Source: Cellulomonas terrae (GTDB lineage Bacteria > Actinomycetota > Actinomycetes > Actinomycetales > Cellulomonadaceae). Taken from it: a stretch of DNA of 64,000 nucleotides. Below, in pieces: positions 42,868 through 51,417 of the stretch. Position numbers and translations under genes: made by a program. The stretch covers positions 59,421 to 123,420 of the forward strand of contig NZ_BJWH01000012.1 in NCBI RefSeq assembly GCF_007990265.1. The letters run 5' to 3'. The stretch's first letter is position 1; each line of letters begins with the position of its first letter. Under the pieces are notes generated by a model. That model saw only the letters and a list, made by a program, of their open reading frames with translations, was not told the origin of the DNA and did not search any database.

Positions 42868-43689
42868 GTGTCCCGATGGAAATCCGGTGTGCAGGTGAAC
42901 AGCTCCCGACGTCCGGCCGACGAGCCGACCTTCTGGTCCCTCATCGACGTGCTGGGCGGCAGCGTGACGGACGAGTCCCTCGACCGGCTGGCGGAAACAC
43001 TCCGCGGTCTGCCACCGGGTGAGATCGTCGCGTTCCAGGACCGTCTCGACACGGTGCTGGCGAGCCTCGCGACACTGGACGTCCGCCACAGCGACAACGG
43101 GGCGAGCGCCCTGGGCGACACCCGGAGGGCGCTCGAGCTGTCGATCGTCGCTGCGGGTCACCGTTCTCTGGCAGAGGTCCTCGCCCAGGGCAGCGTCGAG
43201 GCCGACGACCCGCCGGACGCGACGCTCGGACTTGCTGACATCGCCCGGGTGACCTACGAGGACGTGACTGGCTCGGCGTGGCCCGAACCTGATCTGTGGG
43301 CCGAGCTCGCCAAGCACCGACTCGTGAGCGCCACGCTCGTCGGGATGACGCGGCGGCAGAAGTCCCATCCGGTGGTGCTCGCCGTCGAGTCGGCACTCGA
43401 TCGATGGACCAACAGCGGGGTCTACTCCCGCGCCATCCATGCGGGCGACTTCGGCCTGCTCTACTGCCACGGCGCGTTGTACGACCCCCGGATCCCGGGG
43501 GCCGTCACGGGTACATGGTGGCGTAGCCGACGCGGTCCCGGAGTGTTGAAGGTGACGTTCCAGATCGACCTGGACAGCGTCGAGGCCGCCGACGAGGAGG
43601 CAGCGGAAGCATTCGTCCGGACGATCATCGACGGGCTCGCGCGACAGTACGGGCTCCCGTCGTCGACGGCGACGCTGGGAACGCCGTAG
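42868..43689 (+). CDS. DUF4240-domain protein
   Basis: A 273-residue protein. The N-terminal part fits DUF4240 (TFWSLIDVLGG, RLAETLRGLPPGEIVAFQDRLD). The remainder contains an ADIARVTYEDVTGSAWPEPDLW region and a GDFGLLYCHGALYDP segment. Function is unknown. The start is ambiguous: GTG at 42868, 42889 or 42895 are all in frame; none has a convincing ribosome site, and the palindrome at 42847 lies just upstream. Confidence 0.6.
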   Translation: MSRWKSGVQVNSSRRPADEPTFWSLIDVLGGSVTDESLDRLAETLRGLPPGEIVAFQDRLDTVLASLATLDVRHSDNGASALGDTRRALELSIVAAGHRSLAEVLAQGSVEADDPPDATLGLADIARVTYEDVTGSAWPEPDLWAELAKHRLVSATLVGMTRRQKSHPVVLAVESALDRWTNSGVYSRAIHAGDFGLLYCHGALYDPRIPGAVTGTWWRSRRGPGVLKVTFQIDLDSVEAADEEAAEAFVRTIIDGLARQYGLPSSTATLGTP

Positions 43690-43695
43690 CCGAAG

Positions 43696-44082
43696 TCAGT
43701 CGTCGATCGTCAACCGTCCCGCCACCACGTCGATCTCCACCTTGATCCCCGCCAGCTGCGACCCGACCGTCGTCCGCGCCGGTTTCGGGTACGGGAAGAA
43801 CTCCCCGTAGGCCGCGTCGAACTCGGCGAAGTCCGCCAGGTCGGCCAGGTGGACCGTCGTCTTGACCACGTCGCCCAGGTCGAGCCCCGCCTCCGCCAGC
43901 GTCGCCTCGACGTTGCGCAGCGCCCGCCGCGTCTGGTCCGCCACCGACTCCGGGATCTCGCCCGTGACCGGGTGCTGCGGTCCGAAGCCGGCCGTCCACA
44001 CGAGGTTCCCCAGCCGGATCCCCTGGGAGTAGTTGCCGGCCGGCTGCGGCGCGTCGGGCGTGCTGATCTTCTCGCGGGTCAT
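43696..44082 (-). CDS. RidA-family (YjgF/YER057c) deaminase
   Basis: A 128-residue RidA-type protein that hydrolyses reactive enamine/imine intermediates from PLP enzymes. Key features: the conserved NYSQGIRLGNLVWTAGFGPQHP start, RRALRNVEATLAEAG, the catalytic Arg in KPARTTVG and the Glu in VEIDVVAG. A PLP-dependent enzyme gene lies about 1 kb away, which is a plausible source of its substrate. It ends the minus-strand series that begins with the second nuclease. Confidence 0.9.
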   Translation of the reverse strand: MTREKISTPDAPQPAGNYSQGIRLGNLVWTAGFGPQHPVTGEIPESVADQTRRALRNVEATLAEAGLDLGDVVKTTVHLADLADFAEFDAAYGEFFPYPKPARTTVGSQLAGIKVEIDVVAGRLTIDD

Positions 44083-44143
44083 CGGACTGCCTCTCCCGGT
44101 GGTGAGCGCTACCCGGGACAGTCTTGCGCAGCGGGTGCCGCGA

Positions 44144-44902
44144 TCACGGGATCTGCAGCCCGATCAGCCACACCGCGCCGAGGGCGAGCGCGGCCAGGCA
44201 GACGAGCAGCAGGATGGCGACCCAGAGGGCGCCCGGCGTGTGGGTCAGCCGCCCCAGCAGCCCGGCGTCGGAGTTGTCCGGCACCCCCCGTCGGCGGCCG
44301 CGGCGGCGCTCCGACTGCATCTCCAGCACTGCGCGCGGGGCGCCCAGCAGCAGGAACCAGGTCATCGCGTAGGCGGCGGTGCTCTGCACGGTCGCCGAGC
44401 CCCACACGGTGACCGCGACCAGCAGGGCACCCGTCACCAGGACCGCCCACAGGCCGTACCAGTTGCGGATCTGCACGAGCACGAGCACGAGCACGACGAG
44501 CAGGATCCACAGCAGTGCGACCGCGTAGCCGCGGGACAGCAGCCACGCCGCGCCGACGCCGAGCAGCGCCGGCCCGGTGTACCCCGCGGCGACGGTGGCG
44601 ACCATGCCCGGGCCGCGCGGCTTGCCCACCGAGACGGTCAGGCCCGACGTGTCGGAGTGCACCCGGATGCCGGACAGCCGACGGCCGACGAGCACCGCGA
44701 CGCCCGCGTGCGCGGCCTCGTGCACGATCGTCAGCCCGTGCCGCGCGACGTGCCACGCGGCCGGGACGAGCAGGACCAGCAGGACCCCCGCCGCGGTGAG
44801 CAGCACCGCGGTGCTCGACGGCACCGGTTGGGGCGTGGTGATGTCCTGCCAGGCGTCGCCGATCCAGTCCACGGGCGGGATCCTTCGTCCGTCGTCGTCC
44901 AC
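44144..44902 (-). CDS. M50-family membrane metallopeptidase-like protein
   Basis: A 252-residue membrane protein with the zinc motif HEAAH (H61, E62, H65) in the first long helix, as in M50B/SpoIVFB-like proteins. Several further helices follow and a basic loop (RRRGRRRG). A late NPDG-like motif was not identified clearly, so it could be a non-standard or inactive member. The GTG start overlaps nothing. It lies between the LmeA-like and RidA genes on one strand. Confidence 0.8.
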   Translation of the reverse strand: MDDDGRRIPPVDWIGDAWQDITTPQPVPSSTAVLLTAAGVLLVLLVPAAWHVARHGLTIVHEAAHAGVAVLVGRRLSGIRVHSDTSGLTVSVGKPRGPGMVATVAAGYTGPALLGVGAAWLLSRGYAVALLWILLVVLVLVLVQIRNWYGLWAVLVTGALLVAVTVWGSATVQSTAAYAMTWFLLLGAPRAVLEMQSERRRGRRRGVPDNSDAGLLGRLTHTPGALWVAILLLVCLAALALGAVWLIGLQIP

Positions 44903-44926
44903 CCGGGCGGGTGGGCACGACGGACC

Positions 44927-45631
44927 CTACCCAGCCGGGGGCGCGTCGGTGGGCAGGACGACGTCGGTCCCGTCCGCGGTGATCCGCACGCCGTCGGCGA
45001 CGACCGTCGCGTCGGACAGGACGAGCCCGTCCGGGAGGCCCTCCACGGGGATCTCGATGTCGGTGAGCCGGTCGCCGATCGCGTTCGGCAGGTCCTCGAC
45101 GGACACCGTCAACCCCGCGATCTGCACGTTCTCGACCGACACGAGCAGCTTCCCCGCGTCGACCCGCGGCACCAGGTCCGCGGCCAGCCGCAGCCCGAGC
45201 ACCTCGCCCGACGCGGTGAGCGCTCCTGCGTCGACCGCGACCGCGATCTCGAGGTCCGACCGGTCCGCGACGATCTGCTCGATCGACGCGGTCGGGAGCG
45301 TCGCGGAGATCGTCGCGGTGCTCACCGTGTACGGCTCCGAGGTGCTCACGCCGTGCCCTTCGAAGGTCACGTCGGTGGCGTCGATCCCCTCGAGGGTGAC
45401 CCCGTCGACCTGACCGGTGACGTTCTCGATCGAGCCGGCCAGCAGCTGCGTGAGGAACGGGAAGCCACCGAGCTCGACGGTCGGGGTGCCGACGACGTCG
45501 AGGTTCTCCTCGATCGCAGCCACGACCTGCCGCTCGGCCGACGACTCCGCCAGCCGGTCCGCGACGAACCCTCCGGCGACGAGCACGGCACCCGTGACCA
45601 GCACCCCGACGACCACTCCGCGTCCGCTCAC
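44927..45631 (-). CDS. LmeA-like phospholipid-binding protein (DUF2993)
   Basis: A 234-residue exported protein. It begins with a hydrophobic anchor (GVVVGVLVTGAVLVAGGFVAD), then DUF2993 motifs such as VGTPTVELGGFPFLTQLLAG, VTLEGIDATDVTF and the later LADLVPRVDAG. Relatives (LmeA) bind phospholipids in the periplasm and help lipomannan elongation or envelope lipid balance. The GTG at 45631 is preferred over a TTG three codons upstream. It starts 10 bases after the stop of the nuclease gene upstream on the same strand. Confidence 0.82.
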   Translation of the reverse strand: MSGRGVVVGVLVTGAVLVAGGFVADRLAESSAERQVVAAIEENLDVVGTPTVELGGFPFLTQLLAGSIENVTGQVDGVTLEGIDATDVTFEGHGVSTSEPYTVSTATISATLPTASIEQIVADRSDLEIAVAVDAGALTASGEVLGLRLAADLVPRVDAGKLLVSVENVQIAGLTVSVEDLPNAIGDRLTDIEIPVEGLPDGLVLSDATVVADGVRITADGTDVVLPTDAPPAG

Positions 45632-45641
45632 GGGAATCAAC

Positions 45642-46409
45642 CTAGGGGGCGAGGACCGGCCGCGCCGCTCCGGCGGGCAGCGGCTCCGCGGGGCACGTGG
45701 ACAGGACCCGGACCATCGCGTCCTGCTCCGCCTGCGTCACCCACAGCCCGTAGGTCAGCTTCACGCCGACCTGTCGCGCGACGTACGTGCACCGGAACGC
45801 GTCGTTCGGCGGGAGCCACGTCGCGGTGTCGCCGTCGCCCTTCTGCTGGTTCAGCGGACCGTCCGCCGCGAGCAGGTTCAGGGGATCGTTCGCGAACGCC
45901 TCCCGCGTCGCGGTGTCCCACTGCTGGGCACCCTTCTGCCAGCTGTCCGACAGCGCGACGACGTGGTCGATCTGCACCTGCGACGACGTGTCCTGCCCGC
46001 GGACGAACACGATGGGCCGCCCCGAGTACGGGTCGTGCAGCGTGCCCGTGAGGACCACGCAGCCGTTCGTGCCGTCCTTGAGCACCTCGTCCACCAGGTC
46101 CCTGCGCAGGATGTCGTTGCGAGTGTCGCAGCCGTTGCGGTCGACGTCCTTCCACGCGTGGCCGAACAGGTCGCGGTCGTAGCCGGTCTTCGGTGCGCGG
46201 CCCTTCACCGGGAGCAGCACGGCAGCCGCGAGAGCGCTCTGAGGGGGAGCGCCGGCGACGAGAGCCTCCACGACGGCGTCGGGTGCCGGGCTCGCGACCG
46301 GCGGCGCCTCGGCGGCCGGTGCGCCGAGCTGCACCTGCTCGTCGCACCCGGTGAGCAGGACGGACAGCCCGACGACGAGGGCCAACGACACGGGCACGGG
46401 GGTTCTCAC
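45642..46409 (-). CDS. HNH (DUF1524/GmrSD-like) nuclease lipoprotein, copy 2
   Basis: A 255-residue lipoprotein nuclease: hydrophobic stretch and lipobox LLTGC, then an Ala/Pro-rich linker and the catalytic domain with DRNGCDTRNDILRRDLV, IDHVVALSDSWQKGAQ and LNLLAADGPLNQQKGDGDTATW. It is nearly the same as copy 1 at 40735 in the catalytic core but is lipid-anchored. The GTG at 46409 starts the signal peptide; longer in-frame starts extend into the divergent exporter's control region. Confidence 0.85.
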   Translation of the reverse strand: MRTPVPVSLALVVGLSVLLTGCDEQVQLGAPAAEAPPVASPAPDAVVEALVAGAPPQSALAAAVLLPVKGRAPKTGYDRDLFGHAWKDVDRNGCDTRNDILRRDLVDEVLKDGTNGCVVLTGTLHDPYSGRPIVFVRGQDTSSQVQIDHVVALSDSWQKGAQQWDTATREAFANDPLNLLAADGPLNQQKGDGDTATWLPPNDAFRCTYVARQVGVKLTYGLWVTQAEQDAMVRVLSTCPAEPLPAGAARPVLAP

Positions 46410-46509
46410 CGCGGAAGTATCGACGCTGCCACCGACAGACCTGACCACCTCCGTCCCACGGGTTGGACCTGCCGGGAAGACGCGCGCACCCCGCAGGCTT
46501 GGCACTGTC

Positions 46510-47826
46510 ATGGCCCGTACCCCCGCGACGCGTGTGAGCGTCGGCTTCGTCCTCCTGCTCTCGGCGCTCACCGCCCTCGGGCCCTTCACGTTCGACACCT
46601 ACCTCGCCGCGTTCCCCGAGATCGCCGACGACCTGGACACCACCGCTGCCGCGGTCCAGCTGACCATCGCCGCGTCGCTCGCGGGCCTCGCGCTCGGTCA
46701 GCTCCTCATCGGGTCCGTCTCCGACGCCTACGGCCGCCGCCGACCGCTGCTCGGCTCGCTCGTCGTCTACGTGCTGGCGTCCGTCGGGCTCGTGCTGGTG
46801 CAGGACATCACCGCGTTCACCGCCCTGCGGTTCGTGCAGGGTTTCACCGCCGCCGCCGGGATGGTCCTGTCCCTGGCCGTGGTGCGCGACAAGTTCGAAG
46901 GGCTCGCCGTCTCCAAGGTGATGGCCCGCCTGATGCTCGTCGTGGGCGTCGCGCCGATCATCGCGCCCACCATCGGCGCACAGCTGCTGCTCGTCGGGTC
47001 GTGGCGGCTGATCTTCGTGTTCCTCGCCGCCACCGGTGCGGTCCTGCTCGTCGTCGCGTGGTTCGCGCTGCGCGAGTCGCTCCCGGCAGCGTTGCGGCGC
47101 ACGGGCGGCACCGGCGCCGCGCTGCGCACCTACCGTGACCTGCTGACCGACCTGCCGTTCCTCGGCCTCGCGCTCATGTCCGCGTTCTACCTGTCGGCCA
47201 TGTTCACCTACGTCGCCTCGTCGACGTTCGTGTTCCAGGAGGGCTACGGCCTGACGCCGCAGGAGTTCGGCTGGGTGTTCGCCGCCGGAGCGGTCGCGAT
47301 CACCGCCGGGTCGCAGATCAACGGTGCCCTCGTCGGCCGCTTCCGCCCCGAGCAGATCCTCTCGGGCGCCGTGGCCGTCGGCGTGGTGCTCGGGCTCTCC
47401 CTCTTCGCGGCGACGCTCCTCGGTGCGCCCTTCTGGCCCGTGACCGTCCTGCTCGTCCTCACCCTCGGCACCGCCGGGTTCGTGCTGCCGTCCGCTCCCG
47501 CGATCGCGCTCGCGTCCAACCCGCACCGGGCGGGCTCCGCCGCGGCCCTGCTCGGCGCCCTGCAGTTCGGGCTCGGCGCGATCATCGCTCCCCTCACCAG
47601 CGTCAACGGCACGCCGACCGCGGTGACGATGGGGGGCGTCATGGCCGGCGTCATCGTGGTCGCGGCGGTCCTGCTGGTCCTCGTGCGCCGCTCGTGGACC
47701 CGCACCGCCATCGAGGAGGCCGAGAGGGTCGTCGCGGCGGCGCGCACCTCCCCGGACCTGGTCGACGCACCGGACGTTCCGAGCTCACGGACCGCCCGGG
47801 CGACCCCGGAGGTCGCAGCGAGGTAG
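46510..47826 (+). CDS. Bcr/CflA-type MFS multidrug exporter
   Basis: A 438-residue 12-helix drug/proton antiporter. Motifs: ALTALGPFTFDTYLAAFPEIA, QLLIGSVSDAYGRRRPLLGS (motif A), and RFVQGFTAAAGMVL. The C-terminal tail after the last helix is longer than usual (about 40 residues, acidic and Ala/Thr-rich). Relatives export bicyclomycin, chloramphenicol or cysteine. The ATG at 46510 fits the family start and is divergent from the nuclease lipoprotein gene. Confidence 0.85.
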   Translation: MARTPATRVSVGFVLLLSALTALGPFTFDTYLAAFPEIADDLDTTAAAVQLTIAASLAGLALGQLLIGSVSDAYGRRRPLLGSLVVYVLASVGLVLVQDITAFTALRFVQGFTAAAGMVLSLAVVRDKFEGLAVSKVMARLMLVVGVAPIIAPTIGAQLLLVGSWRLIFVFLAATGAVLLVVAWFALRESLPAALRRTGGTGAALRTYRDLLTDLPFLGLALMSAFYLSAMFTYVASSTFVFQEGYGLTPQEFGWVFAAGAVAITAGSQINGALVGRFRPEQILSGAVAVGVVLGLSLFAATLLGAPFWPVTVLLVLTLGTAGFVLPSAPAIALASNPHRAGSAAALLGALQFGLGAIIAPLTSVNGTPTAVTMGGVMAGVIVVAAVLLVLVRRSWTRTAIEEAERVVAAARTSPDLVDAPDVPSSRTARATPEVAAR

Positions 47827-47870
47827 TCACGGGACCGGCTCCTGGCGCCCGTCCGACCCGACGGGAATAT

Positions 47871-47901
47871 TGTGGCGCACGTCACACTTGCGACTTAATC
47901 T
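47871..47901 (+). promoter_or_regulatory. CRP/GlxR-like site and candidate promoter
   Basis: TGTGGCGCACGTCACA (47871-47886) matches the CRP/GlxR consensus TGTGA-N6-TCACA except for one base. TTGTGG (47870-47875) and CTTAAT (47894-47899), 18 bases apart, may be -35 and -10 boxes, so the regulator site would cover the -35. The next gene starts at 47932. Confidence 0.5.
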
Positions 47902-47931
47902 GGGCCGTACGCGCTCGATGAAGGACGCACG

Positions 47932-48348
47932 ATGAGCTGGATCTTGCTGGCCGCTGTGATGTTCGTCCCGGCGCTCGTCTTCGGTGCCATCTGGCAGCTG
48001 TTCCCGTCGCCCGACGAGCCGCCGCGATGGCGCACGTTCCTGGCCACCCGGCTGGAGCGCCTGGCTGAGCGGATCCGGCCGCAGCGGCCCCCCGAGTACG
48101 ACCCGTTCACGACCCTGCGCGTGCAGGAGCGGCTGAGCGTCGTCGCCGACCACGTCCGCTCGCTCGAGCTCGACCCCCGCACGTTCGCGCGTGCCGAGCG
48201 GATCATCGCGTCGCAGCTGGCCTACGACCAGCTGCTCGTCGAGGCGTGCCACCTCGCCGGTGTCGAGGTCCAGCCCGCGGCGAAGGGCGACCCCGCCGAG
48301 CGCTTCCGCGAGGAGGTCGAGCTCGCCTCGCGCGGCTGGGCCTGGTGA
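47932..48348 (+). CDS. Small membrane-anchored hypothetical protein
   Basis: A 138-residue protein with one N-terminal helix (ILLAAVMFVPALVFGAIWQLF) and a cytoplasmic domain of about 110 residues rich in Arg and Glu (RTFLATRLERLAERIRPQRPP, RVQERLSVVADHVRSLE). No known family was recognised. The ATG follows GAAGGA. It is preceded by a CRP-like site, so expression may respond to carbon supply (inference). It is convergent with sbcC. Confidence 0.55.
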   Translation: MSWILLAAVMFVPALVFGAIWQLFPSPDEPPRWRTFLATRLERLAERIRPQRPPEYDPFTTLRVQERLSVVADHVRSLELDPRTFARAERIIASQLAYDQLLVEACHLAGVEVQPAAKGDPAERFREEVELASRGWAW

Positions 48349-48360
48349 GACGGGAGCCGT

Positions 48361-51300
48361 TCAGCCCGCTCGCACCGTCAGGGTGCTCGGGCCCTCGGCC
48401 GTCGGGCGGATCTCGATCCGGTCCGCGATCGACTGCTTCAGCGCCTCGACGTGCGACACCACCCCGACCACCCGGCCGCCGGCCCGCAGGCGGCCGAGCT
48501 CGGTGAGCACCGCGTCGAGCGTGTGCGGGTCGAGCGACCCGAAGCCCTCGTCGACGAACAGCGTGCCGAGGTCGATCCCACCGGCCTCCGCGGTCACGAC
48601 GTCGGCCATGCCGAGCGCGAGGCACAGGGACACGTAGAACGTCTCGCCGCCGGACAGCGTCCGGGGGTCGCGGGCGTGCTCGGTCCGGTGGTCGATGACC
48701 CGCATGGCCAGGCCGGTGTTCCTCGCGCGCACGTCCTCCTTCTCGTCGCTGCGGACCAGCTCGAACCGGCCGTCCGACATGACGAGCAGGCGCTCGTTGG
48801 CGGCGGCGACGACGTCCTCGAACCGGCGCATGAGCACGAACGTGGCGAGCGACAGGTTCCGTGCGTTGTCGCCCCCGCCCCCGCCGGTCAGGTCCGCGAG
48901 CCGGCTGACCGGACCCGCGGTGCCGAGCGCGTCGGCCAGCGCGGTCGCTGACGCGACGACCCCGTCCCCCGCGACCGCGACGGCTGCCGAGCGCTCCTCG
49001 GCGACCCGGGCCTCGCCCGCGGTCCGCTCGGCCTCGGCGCGCGCGGCTGCCTCGGCGGTCGTCGCCGCGTCGAGGTCGACCACGAGGTCGTCGGCGAGCG
49101 CCGCGACGGCCGGCTCGGCCAAGCCTGCGGTCGCCCGGTCGAGCCGGGTGGCGTAGGCCGTCACGACGCGGTCCAGCTCGGCGAGGACCGCCGCGTCGAC
49201 CGCGGCATCCCGCGCCTCGTCGGCGGAGCGGAACCCGTGCTCGTCCAGTCCCACTGCCAGCTCGGCCTGCCGACGACCGAGCTCGTCGAGTGCCGCGTCC
49301 TGGTCCGCGAGCGCGTCGAGCACCGTCGTCGACGAGGCGACCCGCTCGAGCAGCTCCGAGTGCCGGGCGGCGACCGTCGGGTGGCCCGCGCGCCCCGCGA
49401 CGACCTCCGCCTCGGCGGCGTCGAGGTCCAGCAACGTCACCTCCAACGTCGCCCGCTCCCCCGCGAGCCGCGCGACGGCGGCCGCCCGCTCGGCCTCCCG
49501 GGTGCGGGTCTGCACGTCGAAGGCGTCGAGCGCCGGCACCAGCCGGGCGACATCGGCCTGAGCGGCCTGCGCCTGCGCGAGCGCCGAGCGCGCCCGGTCG
49601 CACCGTTCGGTCGCGTCCTGTGCGCTGCCGCCACCCACGCGAGCACGCAGCGCGCCGGCACGCTCGTCCAGGACGCTGCACCGCTCCGCCGCGGCGTGCA
49701 GGGCCTTCTCGGCGGTGACCCGCTCGGCCTCGGCCTGCTCGACCTGCTCGGCGGACACGTGGTCGGCGCCCAGCACGGCCTTGGCGGGGTGCTCCGTGGA
49801 GCCGCACACCGGGCACGCGGCACCGTCGTCGAGCCGGGACGCGAGCTCACCGGCCAGGTCCGCCACCCGTGCGGCGCGCAGGTCCCGCTCGGTCCCGAGC
49901 GCAGCCAGCGCGGCGGCCCCGGCGGCGGTGCGGGCGGCGGTCGCCTCCGCGAGGCTCCGCTCCGCCAGCGCCAGAGCCTCGTGCGCGGTGACGATCTCGA
50001 TCGCGGTCGTCAGCGCCGACTCGCGCTCGCCCGTCACGCTCGCCAGCGTCCGGGCAGCCTCCAGCTCGGCGGCCAGGGTGGCGCGGGCGGGCGGCCGGCC
50101 GGCGAGCCACTGGTCGTCCGCGGCGATCGCGGCGTCGAGGTCGTCGACCGCGTGGCGCGTCCGGCGCACCGCTCGGCGGCGCGCCTCGAGCCCGGCCTCG
50201 ACGTCCACCAACCGCGCGAGGGCGCCCGCCTCCTCGGCGGCGGAGCGTCCGACAGCCTGCACGTGCGACCGCAGATCGACGCCGTCGGGGGGTGCGGCGA
50301 GGTCGGCGGGCGCTCCGTCCACCGCGGCCGTCACGGTCTTGCGCGCCGCGTCGAGCGTCGTGGCCGCCCGCTCTGCCCCGAGCAGCAGGGGCCGGACGGC
50401 CTGCGCCGCGCGCGCCGCCGTGAGCTGGAGGACTGCCTCCGCGTTCATGTCCGCAGCGGCGTCCAGGGCTGCGCGTTCCGCCCGCAGCCCGTCGCGGCGC
50501 CGCAGCAGCGCGTGGGTGGCGGTCGACTCGTCGAGGTGCGTGCGCGCGGCCCGGCGTACCGCGTCGGCAGCGACCGCCGCCGCACGCGCCCCGGCCGCCC
50601 AGGCGTCGAGCGCGTCGGTCCGCTCGCCGACCACGGCCCGCACCGCCGCCACGAGCCCGGTGCTGCCCGCCACCGCGGTGTCGATCGCCGCCCGGACGTC
50701 CGAGGCCTCGTCGTCGGAGAGCCGAGCGGCACCGACGAGCTGGGACGTGCCGGACGACAGGGCCGCGCGTGCCGCCGCGGTCGCCCGGTCGCTCTCCCGC
50801 CGCAGCTCCGCCAACCGCTGCGCCAGCCGTTCGTACACCTCGGTGCCGAAGATCTTCTGCAGCAGCTTGGCCCGTTCCTCGGGCTTGGCGCGCAGGAAGT
50901 GCGCGAACTCGCCCTGCGGCAGCACGATCGTCTGGACGAACTGCGTGCGGCTCAGGCCCACGGCCTTCTCCAGCTCGGCGCCGACCTCGTCGAGCCGGTT
51001 GCCGAGCGGCACCCCGACGGAGTCGAGGGTCGCCGGGTCGAGGTCCGCTCCTGCGGGCAACCGCCACGCCTTCACCGACGCGTTCGCGGTCGTGGTGCCG
51101 CTGCCCCGGCGCTTGGCGCGCTGGTACGCGGGGGTGCGCCGGACGCGGTAGATGCCGGAGGGCACCTCGAAGACCAGGTCGACCATGCTCTCGGTGTCGT
51201 CGGCCGCGTACGCCGAGCGCAGCCGGTCCTCCGACGCCTCGCTCGACGCGACCTTCCCGTACAGGGCGAACACGATCGCGTCGATGAGCGTCGACTTGCC

Positions 51301-51417
51301 CGAGCCCGTCGGACCTTCCAGCAGGAACAGCCCCGCCTGGCCGAGCGCGTCGAAGTCGACGGTGTGCCGCCCGGCGAACGGCCCGATGGCCTGGAGCGTG
51401 AGGGTGCGCAGGTGCAT
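48361..51417 (-). CDS. sbcC: SbcC exonuclease ATPase subunit
   Basis: A 1018-residue SMC-like protein, ATPase subunit of the SbcCD nuclease that trims DNA hairpins and double-strand-break ends. The N-terminal Walker A reads GPTGSGKST (about residues 35-43). Long Ala/Arg/Glu-rich coiled coils flank a zinc hook CPVC (C535, C538). The C-terminal ABC signature LSGGETFYVSL and Walker B TLFVDEGFGSLD follow. The start ATG overlaps the sbcD stop by one base (TGATG), indicating coupled translation. Confidence 0.93.
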   Translation of the reverse strand: MHLRTLTLQAIGPFAGRHTVDFDALGQAGLFLLEGPTGSGKSTLIDAIVFALYGKVASSEASEDRLRSAYAADDTESMVDLVFEVPSGIYRVRRTPAYQRAKRRGSGTTTANASVKAWRLPAGADLDPATLDSVGVPLGNRLDEVGAELEKAVGLSRTQFVQTIVLPQGEFAHFLRAKPEERAKLLQKIFGTEVYERLAQRLAELRRESDRATAAARAALSSGTSQLVGAARLSDDEASDVRAAIDTAVAGSTGLVAAVRAVVGERTDALDAWAAGARAAAVAADAVRRAARTHLDESTATHALLRRRDGLRAERAALDAAADMNAEAVLQLTAARAAQAVRPLLLGAERAATTLDAARKTVTAAVDGAPADLAAPPDGVDLRSHVQAVGRSAAEEAGALARLVDVEAGLEARRRAVRRTRHAVDDLDAAIAADDQWLAGRPPARATLAAELEAARTLASVTGERESALTTAIEIVTAHEALALAERSLAEATAARTAAGAAALAALGTERDLRAARVADLAGELASRLDDGAACPVCGSTEHPAKAVLGADHVSAEQVEQAEAERVTAEKALHAAAERCSVLDERAGALRARVGGGSAQDATERCDRARSALAQAQAAQADVARLVPALDAFDVQTRTREAERAAAVARLAGERATLEVTLLDLDAAEAEVVAGRAGHPTVAARHSELLERVASSTTVLDALADQDAALDELGRRQAELAVGLDEHGFRSADEARDAAVDAAVLAELDRVVTAYATRLDRATAGLAEPAVAALADDLVVDLDAATTAEAAARAEAERTAGEARVAEERSAAVAVAGDGVVASATALADALGTAGPVSRLADLTGGGGGDNARNLSLATFVLMRRFEDVVAAANERLLVMSDGRFELVRSDEKEDVRARNTGLAMRVIDHRTEHARDPRTLSGGETFYVSLCLALGMADVVTAEAGGIDLGTLFVDEGFGSLDPHTLDAVLTELGRLRAGGRVVGVVSHVEALKQSIADRIEIRPTAEGPSTLTVRAG

